Source of the DNA: Eucommia ulmoides
Taxonomy: Eukaryota; Streptophyta; Magnoliopsida; Garryales; Eucommiaceae
NCBI GenBank assembly: GCA_016647705.1
Contig: CM028330.1
Coordinates: 51,572,897-51,636,896, forward strand
Length of the DNA stretch: 64,000 nucleotides
Direction: 5' to 3'
The translations under genes were made by a program, and so were the position numbers. Below, one piece after another: positions 11,869 through 25,412 of this stretch (its first letter is position 1; each line of letters starts with the position of its first letter). The notes below the pieces were generated by a model. It saw only the letters and a program-made list of their open reading frames with translations, was not told where the DNA came from and made no database searches.

Positions 11869-13829
11869 TATTGGCTCAAAGAGCTAACCAAGAGGGGGTG
11901 AATTAGGTAATTACTAAAATTTAAACAATTAAATCAATTAAACACAAACAATCAATTTTCCTAAATAGAGTATTATCTTTATACGCAGCGAATATGTGTT
12001 TAATACTAAATGCACACCCAAACACAATATAAAGAATAAATCAATGCAGATCACAACGATATATCTTGGTTCGATGAGCTACTCTTTTCTACTCCAATCC
12101 CCTGAGCTCCACAGAGATTCTGAATCCACTAAATCCTTGATTATTTTACTAGGTAGGAATCAAATCCTTACAATCACGATTATTTTCATAAGCTCAGAAT
12201 TAACCTTTACAATTATCTCTTTCTCAGGCTTAGGAAGAATCTTATATTTTTACCAAGCTCAAGACTAACTTAATTCTATTATAAGAAGAATCAAAATATA
12301 ATCCTTTTAACATACTAAATATCAAACCTACCACTCTCTCACACTATTACATTTATCATTTTCTCAGGCTTATGAAAAACCTCTACAAATCACTCAATTT
12401 CATTACAGGAAAAATCAAAACCTAATTCTTATCAAATGAAAAGATTAACCTAACCTTTTTACGGGACAAAGATCAAACCTTAATATTTTTCACAGGAAAA
12501 ATATCGAAACCTAACTATCTTGATTAGACACTGTCTTAAACGTGTCCAATCTACTTAAACTCACAAATACTAAAAAATGTGAGTTTCTTCCTACAAGGAG
12601 CTTGTACTACCTCAATACAGATATACTCAATTAATGTCTCGAATAATTACTACATGATAGATACAATGTGAGGTAAAGAAAATCTGATTAAATAACAAAG
12701 TGGGTAGCGCAATTTTAAACACATAATCAGATAATCAAATAAAATCATTCAAAATAAATTTTTAGACTTTTAAGTTTAAAATAATTTTCTAAACAATCTT
12801 ATACCAAGCAATCAATAAAAATATAACTTTAAAGCGAATAATAAATATTAGATAGATCTCACCAGGAAAACATCGAAGACAGTGATGGTACCGCAATTTA
12901 AACTCAAATCGGTGATGTCAAACAGTAAGTGTTTTAAATCAAGAACTTTTATAAAATCTCTCATAGAAATCTCAATAAAAATCTCACTCGTATAATAGCT
13001 CAGACTGGTGTTCTTGATGTATTAAACTCAATCCCACATGTCTCTTTAAATACACCTAGAACTAGACCTCCAACAGTTAATTTTTAAATATTATGTCAAT
13101 AAATGACACACTTAGACCCCCATATAACATTACCTTTCATTTTATGTGTATTCCACATTAAAATATCTTTCAATTCTCTCAAATAAGTCCATAAAATAAT
13201 TCTCAATTTAAAACCATAAATAGAGGAAATATTAATCCACTTAAATTAAGAGAATCCATAAGTATGTGGACTAAATCAATAGGTATAATATAATATGTAG
13301 ACCATATCTCAATTAAATTCAAATCCTCCAGATCTTTCCCTTGGAATCCAAAAAAATTATAGTTTTTTACCAAGAGATCAGTCATACGAAATGTCAACCG
13401 ACACAGTCGGTTGACCGATCCCCACTGGTCTGTTAACCGACCAATTTAGAGCCTAAACACAGCCTGAACTCATAGGCTAGTTAGTTAACCAACTGCCACT
13501 AATCGGTTGACTAATTGGTTTAAGATGTTCCAATTTCGATTAAAAAAACTCACTTACTCAATCGGTTGACTGATTGGTTTATGATTTTCACTTTCTTCGC
13601 CAATTCAGCCATTGTTTCAAATGGTTAATCGACTCTTCAATTCAGTTGACCTACTGGATCAGTAACACCTCATTTCTACTGGATCAGTAATACCTCATTT
13701 CTACTCCAAAACACACTGTTTAATTTAGTTGACCGATTGTTTTTCTCGGTTAAATGAATTGACCGAAAAATACACATTTTTATACTTTAAACCATATTTT
13801 TCAATTAGTTCAATTATCAATTTCATTTC
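11869..13829 (-). mobile_element. 5' LTR-like block of copia family C
   Basis: It begins TATTGGCTCAAAGAGCTAACC (plus orientation), the decayed form of TGTTGGCCC seen at 13830, followed by AAGAGGGGGTGAATT. It matches 13830-15861 along its length with many indels. Its distal part (13395-13760) holds repeated TCGGTTGACCGAT-type motifs. It probably ends at TCAATTTCA (13825), four bases before the next block starts. It belongs with the primer site and gag relic to its left. Confidence 0.7.
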
Positions 13830-15861
13830 TGTTGGCCCAGTGAGTTACCCAAGAGGGGGTGAATTGGGTAATTATAAAAATTTAAAGAAATTTTAATCTT
13901 TTCAATACTTAAATAATCAAATAATCAATTTATCCTAAATCAATTTATCTTTATAATGCAGCGGATAAATATTATTAAATTTCGGTGCACACCCAAATAA
14001 TAGAAATAGATAAAGTAAAAAATACAGCACACGAGGATATATCCTGATTTACTAAGCTACTCTTGGATAATCTAGTCCTCCGAACCCCACAGAGATTCGC
14101 ACCCACTAAACCACTTGATCCCTTTAACAGGTAAGAATCAAACCCTTACAATGATTCTTTTCACTGACTCAAAATTAACCTTTACAATTATCTTTTCACA
14201 GGTTAAGGAAGAACCTTATCTTTTTACAGGTTAAAGGCTGACCTTATTCTTTTACCGGACTAAGAATAAAACCTCACAAATTACTCAAAGTATCATTTCC
14301 ACTGAAAAGGATGGAACCATTACAATTCACTCAAATTTAATTCTAATCAGAAAGAATCAAGCCTAACTCTTTTCAAGGGAAAAACAAAACCTAACATTTT
14401 TATCCACTAGGTAAAAATTAAACCTCAATCTTTTTCCTAGAAAAGATTGAAATCCAAGTTACCCTTAATTAGATATTCTCAATAGTATCTAATCCGCACA
14501 AACTCACCAATTACAAGAATTAATGAATTTCTTTTCACTCGGACCTTCTACTACCTTAAATCAATTAAACTCAATTAATGTCCCGAATTTAGTAGTAATA
14601 GAATTTACGTGAGGAATTTAATATCTGATTATAATAGATATGAGTATCACAAAAATAAGCACGTAATCAGATAATCATAAAAATTATTTTAAAAGAATTT
14701 TTATACTCTTTAAAGTTCAAAAACGATTTCACAAAGATTTTATAACCAAACAAACAAAAATAATATAAAATCACAATAAAAATCAAAAGCTTGGAAAGAT
14801 CTCACTAGGATAACACCAAAAGATTATAAATTGAATCGCAAGAGAGCTTAGATCGGTAAACGCCAAAATATTTACCTTTTTAACTCAGAAACTTTTCTCA
14901 CAAATCATCTTACAAGTGATCTCTCGATATAATCTCAAAACAACGACTCTTAGAAAGCTCAGGAACACTTAGTTCTTGATGGAAGTAACATATTGATCTC
15001 TAAAAATGCATGTCTATTTAAACTGATTTAAAATAGGCTCTCTAGCGGTTAGTTTTCTCAAGATATGACAATTAAATGCACATATTAACCCCATATATCA
15101 ATATCATTTTATCCTAGTCTAATTCACTTAAATATTGATTTTAAAATATTCAATTTAGTCCCCAAATTATTTCTCAATCTTAAAACATAAAGATAGAAAG
15201 TATTAAATGTACCAAATTAAGAAATAATTCAAATATGTGTACCATATCTATAGGGATAGTAAAATAAGTGTATCACAGCATTATTATATCCAAATCCCTA
15301 TAATATCTCACTCAAATATCTCAATAATGGCTAGTTAACGGTTAGTTTTTGAATAGTTCCTCGAAATCCTCAAAACTTTAACAACACAGTCGGTTGACCA
15401 ACCTCTATCCATCGGTTGACTGATGGATACAAGATGTATCCAATCCATTTTTCAAACACTAGTCAGTTGATCGATCTCCCATGGGTCAGTTGATCGATCA
15501 ATATAAGATGCTTCTTCAGGCCTATTTTCGGCCCTGGTCGGTTGACTGATCATCGACGGTCAGTCGAACGATCAATACAGAAAGTTTTTATTTCGGCCAT
15601 TGGTTGACTGATCTCTCCTGGTCAGTTGACCGATTAATTCAGAGACTCCACATTTTCCAGCCCTTGCCCATCAGTTGATCGATTGCTTGTGGTCAATTGA
15701 TCGATCACTTCTGGAACACCCACAACTCGATTTATTGCAACTCCAAACTTCGACGTTTTAAACCCTTTAACCGATTTCTTTTCGCAGTTAATTTAATTGA
15801 CACTAATATTCATTTTTAAACACTAATCTTGTTTAGATCAATTTTTTCTTTTTCAATTTCA
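13830..15861 (-). mobile_element. Second family C LTR-like block
   Basis: It starts TGTTGGCCCAGTGAG with AAGAGGGGGTGAATTGGG and follows the same order of blocks as 11869-13825, ending at a matching TCAATTTCA. The motif array is at 15375-15720. It lies head to tail against the first block with only four bases between them. It may extend further right, since 15862-16430 looks like LTR sequence too. Confidence 0.65.
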
Positions 15862-16430
15862 CATTGGAGAAAATATTTGAACAATAATTAGGACCTTAAT
15901 TAAAACACACATAAATATAAATTATTTTTGTGTCGTGTGTGATCATAATCGAGATACATTAAGAGTAAAAATATTTAAATTATTTTCACCTAGTATCTTC
16001 AGAATCTTTAATACTCTTTAATATCCATCTTTGCATCCTTCATAATTACTTCATGATATTATCTTAAATGAAACTTTTTAAACTGAAACACTCAATAAAT
16101 ACATTAGTTCTACCAAAAATATTAACACTTAATTGTCCATCAAAATCTCGGGATCAACAATTTCACATAAGAGCACATACAAAATCTTTAATTAGGATCT
16201 TAAACTCTATCATTTCATATCAAGACACACATAAAAATAACTCATTTAAAGTGTCGTGTGTAATTTTAATTCAAGTTACATTAAGAGTATATGAGTAGAG
16301 ATCTAGTTGTTTTCACCTAATTTTCTTGAAGGTCTTCAAAACTCTTCATCTCTTCATTGCTTTCATCTTGCACCCTTTATATTTTCTTCGTGAGGTCTTC
16401 TTCTTAAAAAATTATATGAAAATCTTTTCT
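15862..16430. repeat. Twofold ~300 bp repeat beyond the second LTR block
   Basis: Two similar stretches (about 15890-16070 and 16180-16400) share the order TTAGGACCTTAA, ACACACATAAA, GTGTCGTGTGT, ACATTAAGAGTA and TTTTCACCTA. This may be the true distal end of the family C LTR, duplicated locally. No open frame is convincing. Confidence 0.55.
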
Positions 16431-16439
16431 AAAATACTC

Positions 16440-16606
16440 AAAAAATTATTAGTTCCACTAATCCCATGTTTTGTGAGATTAGAAAATTCTTGGTAATAGA
16501 AATGAAATTTAATCCCATGTACCAAACATAAGAATGAAATTATCATTTTCATGGTCATTTCAATCCCGTGTTGAATCTCGTGTACCAAACGCAGCGTTAA
16601 ATGTCC
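16440..16606. mobile_element. Possible MITE remnant, one end only
   Basis: The segment repeats AATCCCATGT and GTACCAAAC phrases and ends at CGTGTACCAAACGCAGCG, which resembles plant MITE termini. A matching opposite end is not present, so the class cannot be set. Confidence 0.3.
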
Positions 16607-17470
16607 TCTCTCATATTTATTTTCGAAAAATAGTAAATCAATAAGTAAATAAGCTCCTCAATAAGTTTTTCAATTTTTGTAAATTTTTTTTAAAATAATA
16701 GTCGTAAAATAATCAAATAGGTCATTTTTTTTGTTCGATAGTTTATATTATTTGGTTAAGAATTGTTAGAATACTTTTTGGAGCACTTGAAATTGAATAA
16801 ATTTTGTATGTAATTAAAGATGGAGAGAGAATTTTTTATTAAATTGTTAGATAGAGAAAGTTGAAGCAAAAATAAGGTGACATATAATTAATTATAATGA
16901 AAATAATCATAACCAAAATATGGATAAATTTCAGTAATGTCCCTTGTCATTTAGAAAACCTACAACGATATCCCTTATCATTTGAAAAATAACTCCAACA
17001 CTCCTTTCATTTGATATTAAATATAAAATTATTTATTTGGCTATGTTGCAATGTCATTGTACTATTAAAAATTAATTAAAACTATCTAATAAAAACTACT
17101 ATCATAACCATCATAAAATAATTATGATTTTGGTCAGTTTGATTTTTAAAAAAATTTATTGTAATACAATTCCAATTTCAACCTTTTTTTATTTTTATTT
17201 TTTTTAGTTTTTGAGATCAAATGACGGTTGTTATAATTTTTTTGATTATTTAAAGAGTATTTGAAGCCAAATTTATAAAAATTAAAAATAATTTGAGAAT
17301 TAAATTTTTTTTTATTTCTGTAATAAATTATCCATTCTAATTTTTTATTATTTTTGGGATTAAATAATGGGTGGTTGTATTTTTTTTTAGTATTTAAAGA
17401 GTACTTACTACTAGTTTAAAAACAAAATTAAATTATTCAAAGAATTAAATATTTTTTATTTATTTATGAA
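16607..17470 (+). repeat. Repeat R, copy 1 (uninterrupted)
   Basis: This AT-rich stretch is the reverse complement of 43790-43880, 46887-47361 and 50264-50530 read together, with moderate divergence. It includes the left half of the Mutator-like element at 16922. It shows the empty sites of the two insertions that split the other copy: AAAAAAAAATA near 17385 for the 3 kb element and AATAAGGTGACATAT near 16870 for the solo LTR. Confidence 0.75.
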
Positions 17471-18046
17471 ATTTACAATTTATATATAAACTTATTCATT
17501 TAGTTTGTTTGTTTTTTTAATTGTTTGGTGAAATCTTTCATAAGACTTTATTTAATAATAGTTTCACTCATGTTCAAATAATAGGCTTGTAAATTTTCTA
17601 ATTGTTATTTTTAACCATTTATTGTGTTTTTTTTTCTTTTTAACTCGTTTAGTATATGAAATTGCTTGCACACAAAATAATATTTTTTCATTACTTCTAC
17701 CAATACTTATATGACAAATAAATAATATTAAAATAGAAAAAGAAAAGAATTATTTCTTAAAAGAAAAAATAGAAAGTCCATTAAGTGAAATATTTATAAT
17801 GTTTTATTATATATTTATTTTTAAAATTGTATTTTATTTAAAATGAATAGAATTGTCATTCTATGTAAAGAATAAATTATAAAATTGTAAATACTTCAAA
17901 AAAAAAATTACATGCCATCTGTTCGCAGGAATTTTAAGGTGTCGTTCAGTTTCTAAAATGATAGGAGAAAACAATATGTTTTCAAATGAAAGCAGTAGTT
18001 TTTGTAGGTTTTTTCAAATGACATGAGATGTTAGTAAAATTTACCC
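16922..18046. mobile_element. Small non-autonomous Mutator-like element
   Basis: About 80-100 bp at each end form inverted repeats: GGATAAATTTCAGTAATGTCCC at the left, and GGGTAAATTTTACTAACATCTC reading in from the right, with further matches such as TCATTTGAAAA and AACCTACAA. Flanks ACCAAAATAT and ATGAAAATAT agree at 8 of 10 bases and could be the target duplication. The inside is AT-rich and non-coding. Long inverted ends with a 9-11 bp duplication are the family signature. Confidence 0.6.
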
Positions 18047-18129
18047 ATGAAAATATTTATTAAATAAAAAAGTAAAATTCACTCAAAACACAATATTAAT
18101 AATAAATGACAATTAATTAAATTCATTAA

Positions 18130-19265
18130 GTCATTAAATTAATGATAAATAATATTTAAAACTTATTTAAGAGATAAATTGAGAAAAATGTGATTTTATT
18201 TTTTTTCATTTAATGGGTTTAGAATTGGAGAATCAATGTGAGGACAAAGATTATATTTTGTGAGCTCCTATTCATTCCAAGACAAAGTCTTCCAACTTCA
18301 GGTATTAGTATTAGATTAAATTAAATTAGATATACAAACATTAAATTTAGTAATAATACCGAAATATTAAATTTATAGAAATTAAATTAAAAACTAATAT
18401 AGAAGAAGAAATATAATAAACAAAAATTATGGATATTATATTTACAAAAATTATAGAAATAATATATGGACATTAAATTTAATAATTGTACTAAATCGTA
18501 AAATTTACAAAAATTAGAGAAATAAAATATGGACATTAAATTTAGTTGTAATACTAAATTATTAAATTTACAAAAAAAAATAAAATATAGAAATAATACA
18601 TGGACATTCAATTTATTAATAATACCAAAACATTAAATTTAAAAAAATTAAATTAAATAAATCATATAATAGAGAAAATGTAACATAGGAAAATTAAGGA
18701 CATTAAATTTACATTAATTATAGAAATAATATGTAGACAATAAATTTAGTAGTGCACATATATTAAATTACCAAAAATTAAATTAAAAATAACATAAAAA
18801 TATAATATTCAAAAATTATGGACATTAATTTCATAGAAATTGTAAAAATGGTATATGTATATTAAATTTAGTAATAATACTGAAACATTAAGTTTATAGA
18901 AATTATATTACAAATAGTATGAAAGAGGAAACATCATAGATGAAAATTATAGACATTAAATTTATGAAAATTATACAAATAATATATGAAAACTGAATTT
19001 AATAATAATAATGGAACATTAAATTTAATAAAAAAAAATAGATTAAAAATAATATAAAAAAAAATATATAATATACGAAAATTATGGATATTAAAATTGC
19101 GAAACTTATAGAAATAATATATGAATTTTAAATTAATGGTATTTAAACGTTAAAGTATAAAAATTAAATTAAAGATATAATATTAAATTAAATTCATATA
19201 TTATTTCTATAAGTTTCGCAATTTTAATATCCATAATTTTACACTCGAACAGTCAAGATAATAAG

Positions 19266-19305
<40 letters not shown>

Positions 19306-22300
19306 CGTTTGCCAAGTGGAATCTCTAATATTTTGAAACTTTCGAATTTATTGTTATAATTTAAACTTTTAAAATATTATTAATTAATACCATCTAAAAT
19401 AAGAATAAATTAGTCTATTCTATTAACATATTAACTATTTTTTTTAAAATAATATATATTAGTATAAAAATATAATATATAAAAAAGTTGATAGAACCAC
19501 ATGCTAGCTCAATTGATGGAGACATGAACCAATAGCTAAGAGATGGAATGCCATTTTTGAAACGTGAAGTGCTTGGTTTTTTTTTTTTTTGGAATGCCAT
19601 TTTTGAAACGTGAAGTGCTTGTTTTTTTTGGGCCAAACGAGACAAGTGTTGACGTTTTCTTTTTTAATCTCAACCCGTGACAGAGTACTTTCTGTTTTCA
19701 AGAATAAAAGATTAATTACATTTTCTATCCTTCTAATTCTGATTGAATTGTACGTTATGTGTCATAATATTTTCATCACTATTTACGCCTATTGTGTCAG
19801 TGACTTCAAGCACGGACTATACTCGAGTTAATCCATACACGTTTAAGAAATTTGAGACCCTTGAATTAGATATCTAACGGCCAATACTAAACTATTTCAA
19901 AAAATATTTTTTATCATCCGATTGATTTTAATATAAAATTATATACCTAACAACCTTTATTTTATAAAGTAGGACATTTTTACATTTTGGATATGTTTTA
20001 CCTTTAGATCGATTTTGATCCAACAATCCAAATGAAATTATATTTCGAAATTTATATAAATTATAGAAATAGTTTATGCACATTATCTTTTTTAATAATA
20101 CTGAATTATTAAATTTAAAGAAATCAAACTAAAGAAATAATATAAAAAGAAAATTTAATTTACAGAAATTATGGAGAATAAATTTATGAAAATTATAAAA
20201 ATTATATATGTACATTAAATTCAGTAATCGTACCGAAACTTTAAATTTATAAAAATGAAATTAAAAAATAAAAAATAAAGAACAAGAAATATAATATACA
20301 AAAATTATGGATATTATATTTACAAAAATTATAGAAATGATATATAGATTTTAAATCTAGTAATAATACCGAAACATCAAATTTATAGAAATTAGAGAAA
20401 TAATATATAGACACTAAATTTAGTTGTAATACTAAATTATTTAATTTACGAAAATTATAAAAATAATATATGGACATTCAATTTATTAATAATACTGAAA
20501 CATTAAATTTATGAAAATTAAATTAAATATATCATATAATAGAGAAAACAAAACATTGGAAAATTGTGGACATTAAATTTATAATAATTACAAAAATAAT
20601 ATATAGACAATAAATTTAGTAATACAAAAGTATTAAATTTAAAAAATATATATATTAAAAAATGACATAAAAAACAATTTAACATAGGATATTATGGACA
20701 TCAATTTCATTAAAATTATAGAAATAATATATGCATGTTAAATTTACTAATAATATTGAAACATTTAGTTTATAGAAATTAAATTAAAAAAAAAAGTATA
20801 AAAGTAGAAACATCATATATATGAAAATTATGGACATTAAATTTATGAAAATTATAAAAATAATATATGAAAATTAAATTTAATAGTAATGATGAAACAT
20901 TAAATTTAACAAAAAATAAATTAAAAAATAATATGAAGAGAAACTATATTTTGCGAAAATTTTGAAGATTACATTTTCAAAAATTATAGAAATAATATAT
21001 GGATTTTAAATTAATGATACTTAAATATTAAATTATAAAAATAATATTAAATTAAGTTTATTTTATTTGACACCAGGGCATTCAGGCACGGATAATACGA
21101 TAATATATATATATATATATATATATATAGCTTGCCTAGTGGACTCTCTTAATTTTTTTTTAAACTTTCGAATTTATTTTTATAACTTAAACTTTTAAAA
21201 TATTATTAATTAATACCATCTAAAATAAGAATAAATTAGTGTATTCTATTACCATATTAACTATTTTTTTAAAACTAATATTTTATTAGTATAAAAATAA
21301 TATATATATATATATATATATAAGTTAATACGACCACATGCTAGCTCAATTGATGGAGACATGAACCAATAGCTGGAATACCATTTTTAAAACATGACAG
21401 TGTTTTTTTTTTTTTTTTTTTTTTTGCCAAACGAGACAGTGTTGATGTTATCTTTTTTAATCTCCACCCGTGACAGAGCACTTTCTGTGTTTTTAGGAAG
21501 AAAAGGTTAATTACACTTTCTATCCTTGTATTTCTGACTGAATTATACTTTATGTCCCATTGTATTTTCATCATTATTTGTATCTGTGTACAGGAGTTAA
21601 TCCATAAAGCACAAATACACTCACAAAAGTATAATTTACATTCAAACATACACAACATATGTTTGAGAAATTTGGAACCATTGGATTAGATATCTAACAA
21701 CCAATACTAAACTATTCCAAGAAACATTTTTTATCGTCCCATTAATTTTAATCCAACGATGAAGAGTAAACACCATTTCAAATCATCCTTATAATTAAAT
21801 AAAATTATATACCTAACAACTTTTATTTTATAAAGTAGGACATTTTTACATTTTGGATATGTTTTACCTTTAGATCGATTTTAATCCAACAATCCAAATG
21901 AAATAATATTTCAAAATTTATACAAATTATAGAAATAGTTTATGCACCTTTTTTTTTTAATAATACTGAATTATTAAATTTAAAGAAATCAAACTAAATA
22001 AATAATATAAAGAGAAAATATAATTTACAAAAATTATGGATATTATATTTATGAAAATTATAGACAAATAAGATATGGACAATATTAATACTGAAACATC
22101 AAATTTAAAAAAATTAGAGAAATAATATATAAACACTAAATTTAATTGTAATACTAAATTATTATATTTACAAAAATTATAGAAATATTATATGGACATT
22201 AAATTTATTAATAATACTAAAACATTAAATTTATTAAAATTAAATTAAGTATATCATATAATAAAGAAAACATAACATTGGAAAATTATGGACATTAAAT

Positions 22301-23913
22301 TTATAATAATTACAAAAATAACATATAGACAATAAATTTAGTAGTAAAAAAATATTAAATTTAAAACAATATGGTAAAAAACGATATAAAAAATATAATA
22401 TAAGATATTATTGACATTAATTTTATTAAAATTATAGAAATAATATATGCATGTTAAATTTCGTAATAATACTGATACATTTAGTTTATAGAAATTAAAT
22501 TAAAAAAAGTATAAAAGTGGAAACATTTTATATGAAAATTATGGATATTAAATTTAAGAAAATTATAAAAATAATATATGAAAATTGAATTTAATAGTAA
22601 TGATGAAACATTAAATTTAACAAAAAAAATAAATTAAAAAATAATATGAGGAGAAAATATATTTTTTGAAAATTATGAACATTACATTTTCAAAAATTAT
22701 AGAAGTAATATATGGATATTAAATTAGTGATATTTAAATATTAAATTATAAAAATAATATTAAATTAAGTTCATTTTATTTTACACCCGGGCATTGAGGC
22801 ACAGATAATACGATAATATATATATACCTGGCCAAGTGGACTCTCTTAATTTTTTTGAACCTTTCGAATTTATTTATATAATTTAAACTTTTAAAATATT
22901 ATTAATTAATACCACCTAAAATAAAAGTCAATTAATGATAAATAATATTTAAAAATACTTATTTAAGAGATAAATTGAGAAAAATCAAGAGATGTGATTT
23001 TATTTTAATCATTTAATGGGTTTAGAATTAGAGAATAAAGGAGAGGACAAAAATTACATTTGGTGAGCTCTCATTCATTTTAAGGCAAAGTCTTTTAATT
23101 TTAGGTATTTGTATTAGATTAGATTACTTTAGATATATAAACATTAAATTTAGTAATAATACCGAAACATTAAATTTATAGAAATTAAATTGAAAAATAA
23201 TATAGAAGAAAAAATGTAATATACAAAAATTATGGATATTATATTTAAAAAAATTATAGAAATAATATATCGACATTAAATTTAGTGGTAATACACAATT
23301 ATAAATTTACAAAAATTATAAAAATAATATATGGATATTCAATTTATTAATAATACTAAAACATTAAATTTATAAAAATTATATTAAATAAATTATATAA
23401 TAGAGAAAACATAACATAGGAAAATTGTGGACATTAAATTTACATTAATTATAGAAATAATATGTGGACAATAAATTTAGTAATACAAAAATATTAAATT
23501 TATAGAAATTAAATTAAAAATTAATAGCATATACAAAAGTTATGGACATTAATTTCATAGAATTTATAGAAATGATACGTGCATTTTAAATATAACAATA
23601 CCGAAACATTAAGTTTACAGAAATTAAATTAAAATAGTATAAAAGAGAAAACATCATATATGGAAATTATGGAAAAGAGAAAAATGAATTAAATAATAAT
23701 GATGAAACATTAAATTTAACAAAAATTAAATTAAAAAATAATATAAAAAAATAATATACGAAAATTTTGGACATAAAATTTATGAAAATTATAAAAATAA
23801 TATATCGATATCAAATTAATGATACTTAAACATTAATTAATAAAAATAAGTTAAAAAATAATATTAAATTTTTTTTTTTTACACTTGTGCATTCATGTAC
23901 AGGTAGTACGTTA

Positions 23914-23946
<33 letters not shown>

Positions 23947-23985
23947 ATAACGTATAACCCATGCCTAAAGGCACGGGCCTAAAAC
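18130..23985. repeat. Large tandem array of AT-rich minisatellite blocks with Helitron-like ends
   Basis: Four blocks (about 18130-19320, 20040-21130, 21900-22825 and 22924-23985) consist of a degenerate ~125 bp motif with phrases like GGACATTAAATTTA, TAATAATACCGAAACATTAAA and AAATTATAGAAATAATATATGG. The blocks end in a GCATTCAGGCACGGATAATACG-type hairpin followed by a TA run. Blocks 1 and 2 share a ~450 bp right flank, spaced about 1.83 kb; blocks 1 and 4 share a ~120 bp left flank. Block 4 ends in CCCATGCC-TAAA-GGCACGGGCCTAA, much like a Helitron 3' hairpin plus CTRR. Helitron origin is an inference. Frames on either strand are chance products of the AT-rich motif. Confidence 0.7.
19271..19302. 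repeat. TA microsatellite
   Basis: A pure TA run follows the block 1 hairpin region. Shorter TA runs sit at the same place in blocks 2 to 4 (near 21105, 22818 and 23914) and again near 21300. Confidence 0.9.
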
Positions 23986-24480
23986 TCCCAAAAAATTGAC
24001 ATAATCTCCTCTGTATATATAATATTTTGTGTCTATTTCATTTGATAACAAAATAATAACAATTGATGTTCAATAATAACCAACAATCGAGGCTTGAACC
24101 TATCTTATTTGAACATCAAATAACTAACAATTAAACATCAATAATACTTAACAATCAAGACTAAATACACACTAATTATATACCTACATAGAGCATCTAA
24201 TAGATTATTTTCGTTTTTTTCATCTCCACCCTAGAAAAATTAAAAATACAAAAGAAACTAATTTAGACATGAAAAATTGCACATAAAGAATAAACGATAT
24301 CTCATCCCCCCCCCCCCCCCCCCCCCCCCCCTCCTCCCACAAAATTAACATTAAGCTAAAAAGACTGTAACTTCGTTGGTATATGGAGGAATTTGAATCA
24401 GACAAACAAACAGACATATACAAAACTTCGGAATTTAGAAAATGCTATTATGTTACACTTCTAATTTGATTGTGTTGATG
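23986..24480. other. AT-rich spacer with a 26-base C run
   Basis: The stretch holds short AAC/ACAATC phrases (24045-24165) and an uninterrupted run of 26 C at 24306-24331. On the minus strand this is a G run able to form G-quadruplexes. No gene is recognised. Confidence 0.7.
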
Positions 24481-24489
24481 TCAGATTTT

Positions 24490-25400
24490 GGATGACCTCA
24501 ACGGTATGGTCCGATCAGCGCTGGTGGAGATGGAGAGGTCTGGAATGAAGATCTTCAATCCGTGGAACTTCTTATCCGTGGAGAGGCCTCTGGCTGAGAA
24601 GGGATGGGTTTGAATTGAAACAGGCCCAAAAGTCTTTTGGGCTGAGAAGAGAAGAGCGAGAAAGCCTTGTGATCTAAGAAGAGATGAATCAGAGCTTGAG
24701 ATGAAGTAGGACCGAGATGGGAAGCACCTAGAAACTTGCACAAAGGACTTGCCGAAATGATCCCAGCGTGTCCTCTCCGGTGTGAGAATTAGCACACAGG
24801 GAAAAAATTTATAGACAGGCTATGAGAAAGGGGGGCAAATTTCATCTACCTTTGGGCATTGGTCTGCCCTCCCATATATATAGGCATGGAATGGATTAGC
24901 TTAAAGGCTTAAGCATGTATTAGTGTCCATTTATTGTCACATCAGTGTCCCATCTCAGTATTAGCCAATGAAAGGGTGCCAATGAGCCTTCTAGGTCGGC
25001 CATAGACTTTTTAGCCAATGAGGAGAAGGCACAAGGGCATCTTAAGTCAGCCATGGTAAAAGATATTTAAAGATATTTGTGGTTGGAATGGTGACTCAGC
25101 CCATCACCAGAGAAGGACACTTATCTGCTGCACCCGAGATGAGAAATTTGATTCCTGCCCTTCTCGGATTTGCCAGAGACGAGAATGGGGAGTTATGTGG
25201 AGCTTCTTGCCCCGCTCTTCTCGGGTAGCCGGAGACGTGAATGGGAGCTTTGCTGAGGAGTTTCACGGAGTTAATTTTTTAGATGGGTAATGCCGTTGTG
25301 GGCAATGACGAGATGGGGAAGGTTTTCTCATCCCGACGGAGGCTGCCTGCCCTTCCTGGAAGGTACTGAGGCCTTTGGGATGGATGGCATGGATGGAGAT
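24490..25400 (-). mobile_element. Diverged LTR-like segment, copy 1
   Basis: It shares GTATGGTCCGATCA and GCGTGTCCTCTCC followed by GTGAGAAT with 30649-30850, in the same order and orientation. Both segments have a minus-strand TATA box (here CTATATATAT near 24874-24883), so the promoter reads leftward as in a minus-strand LTR. GC content is higher than in the surroundings. No coding domain accompanies it, and a minus-strand frame of about 100 codons is not recognisable as a protein family. Confidence 0.5.
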
Positions 25401-25412
25401 TAAAATCTACAT

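Noticed and set aside
19490-19620. tRNA-like A box (CTAGCTCAATTGATGGAG), repeated at 21337
   Set aside because: It resembles a polymerase III A box, but no B box follows at the right distance, and the segment is part of the duplicated flank.
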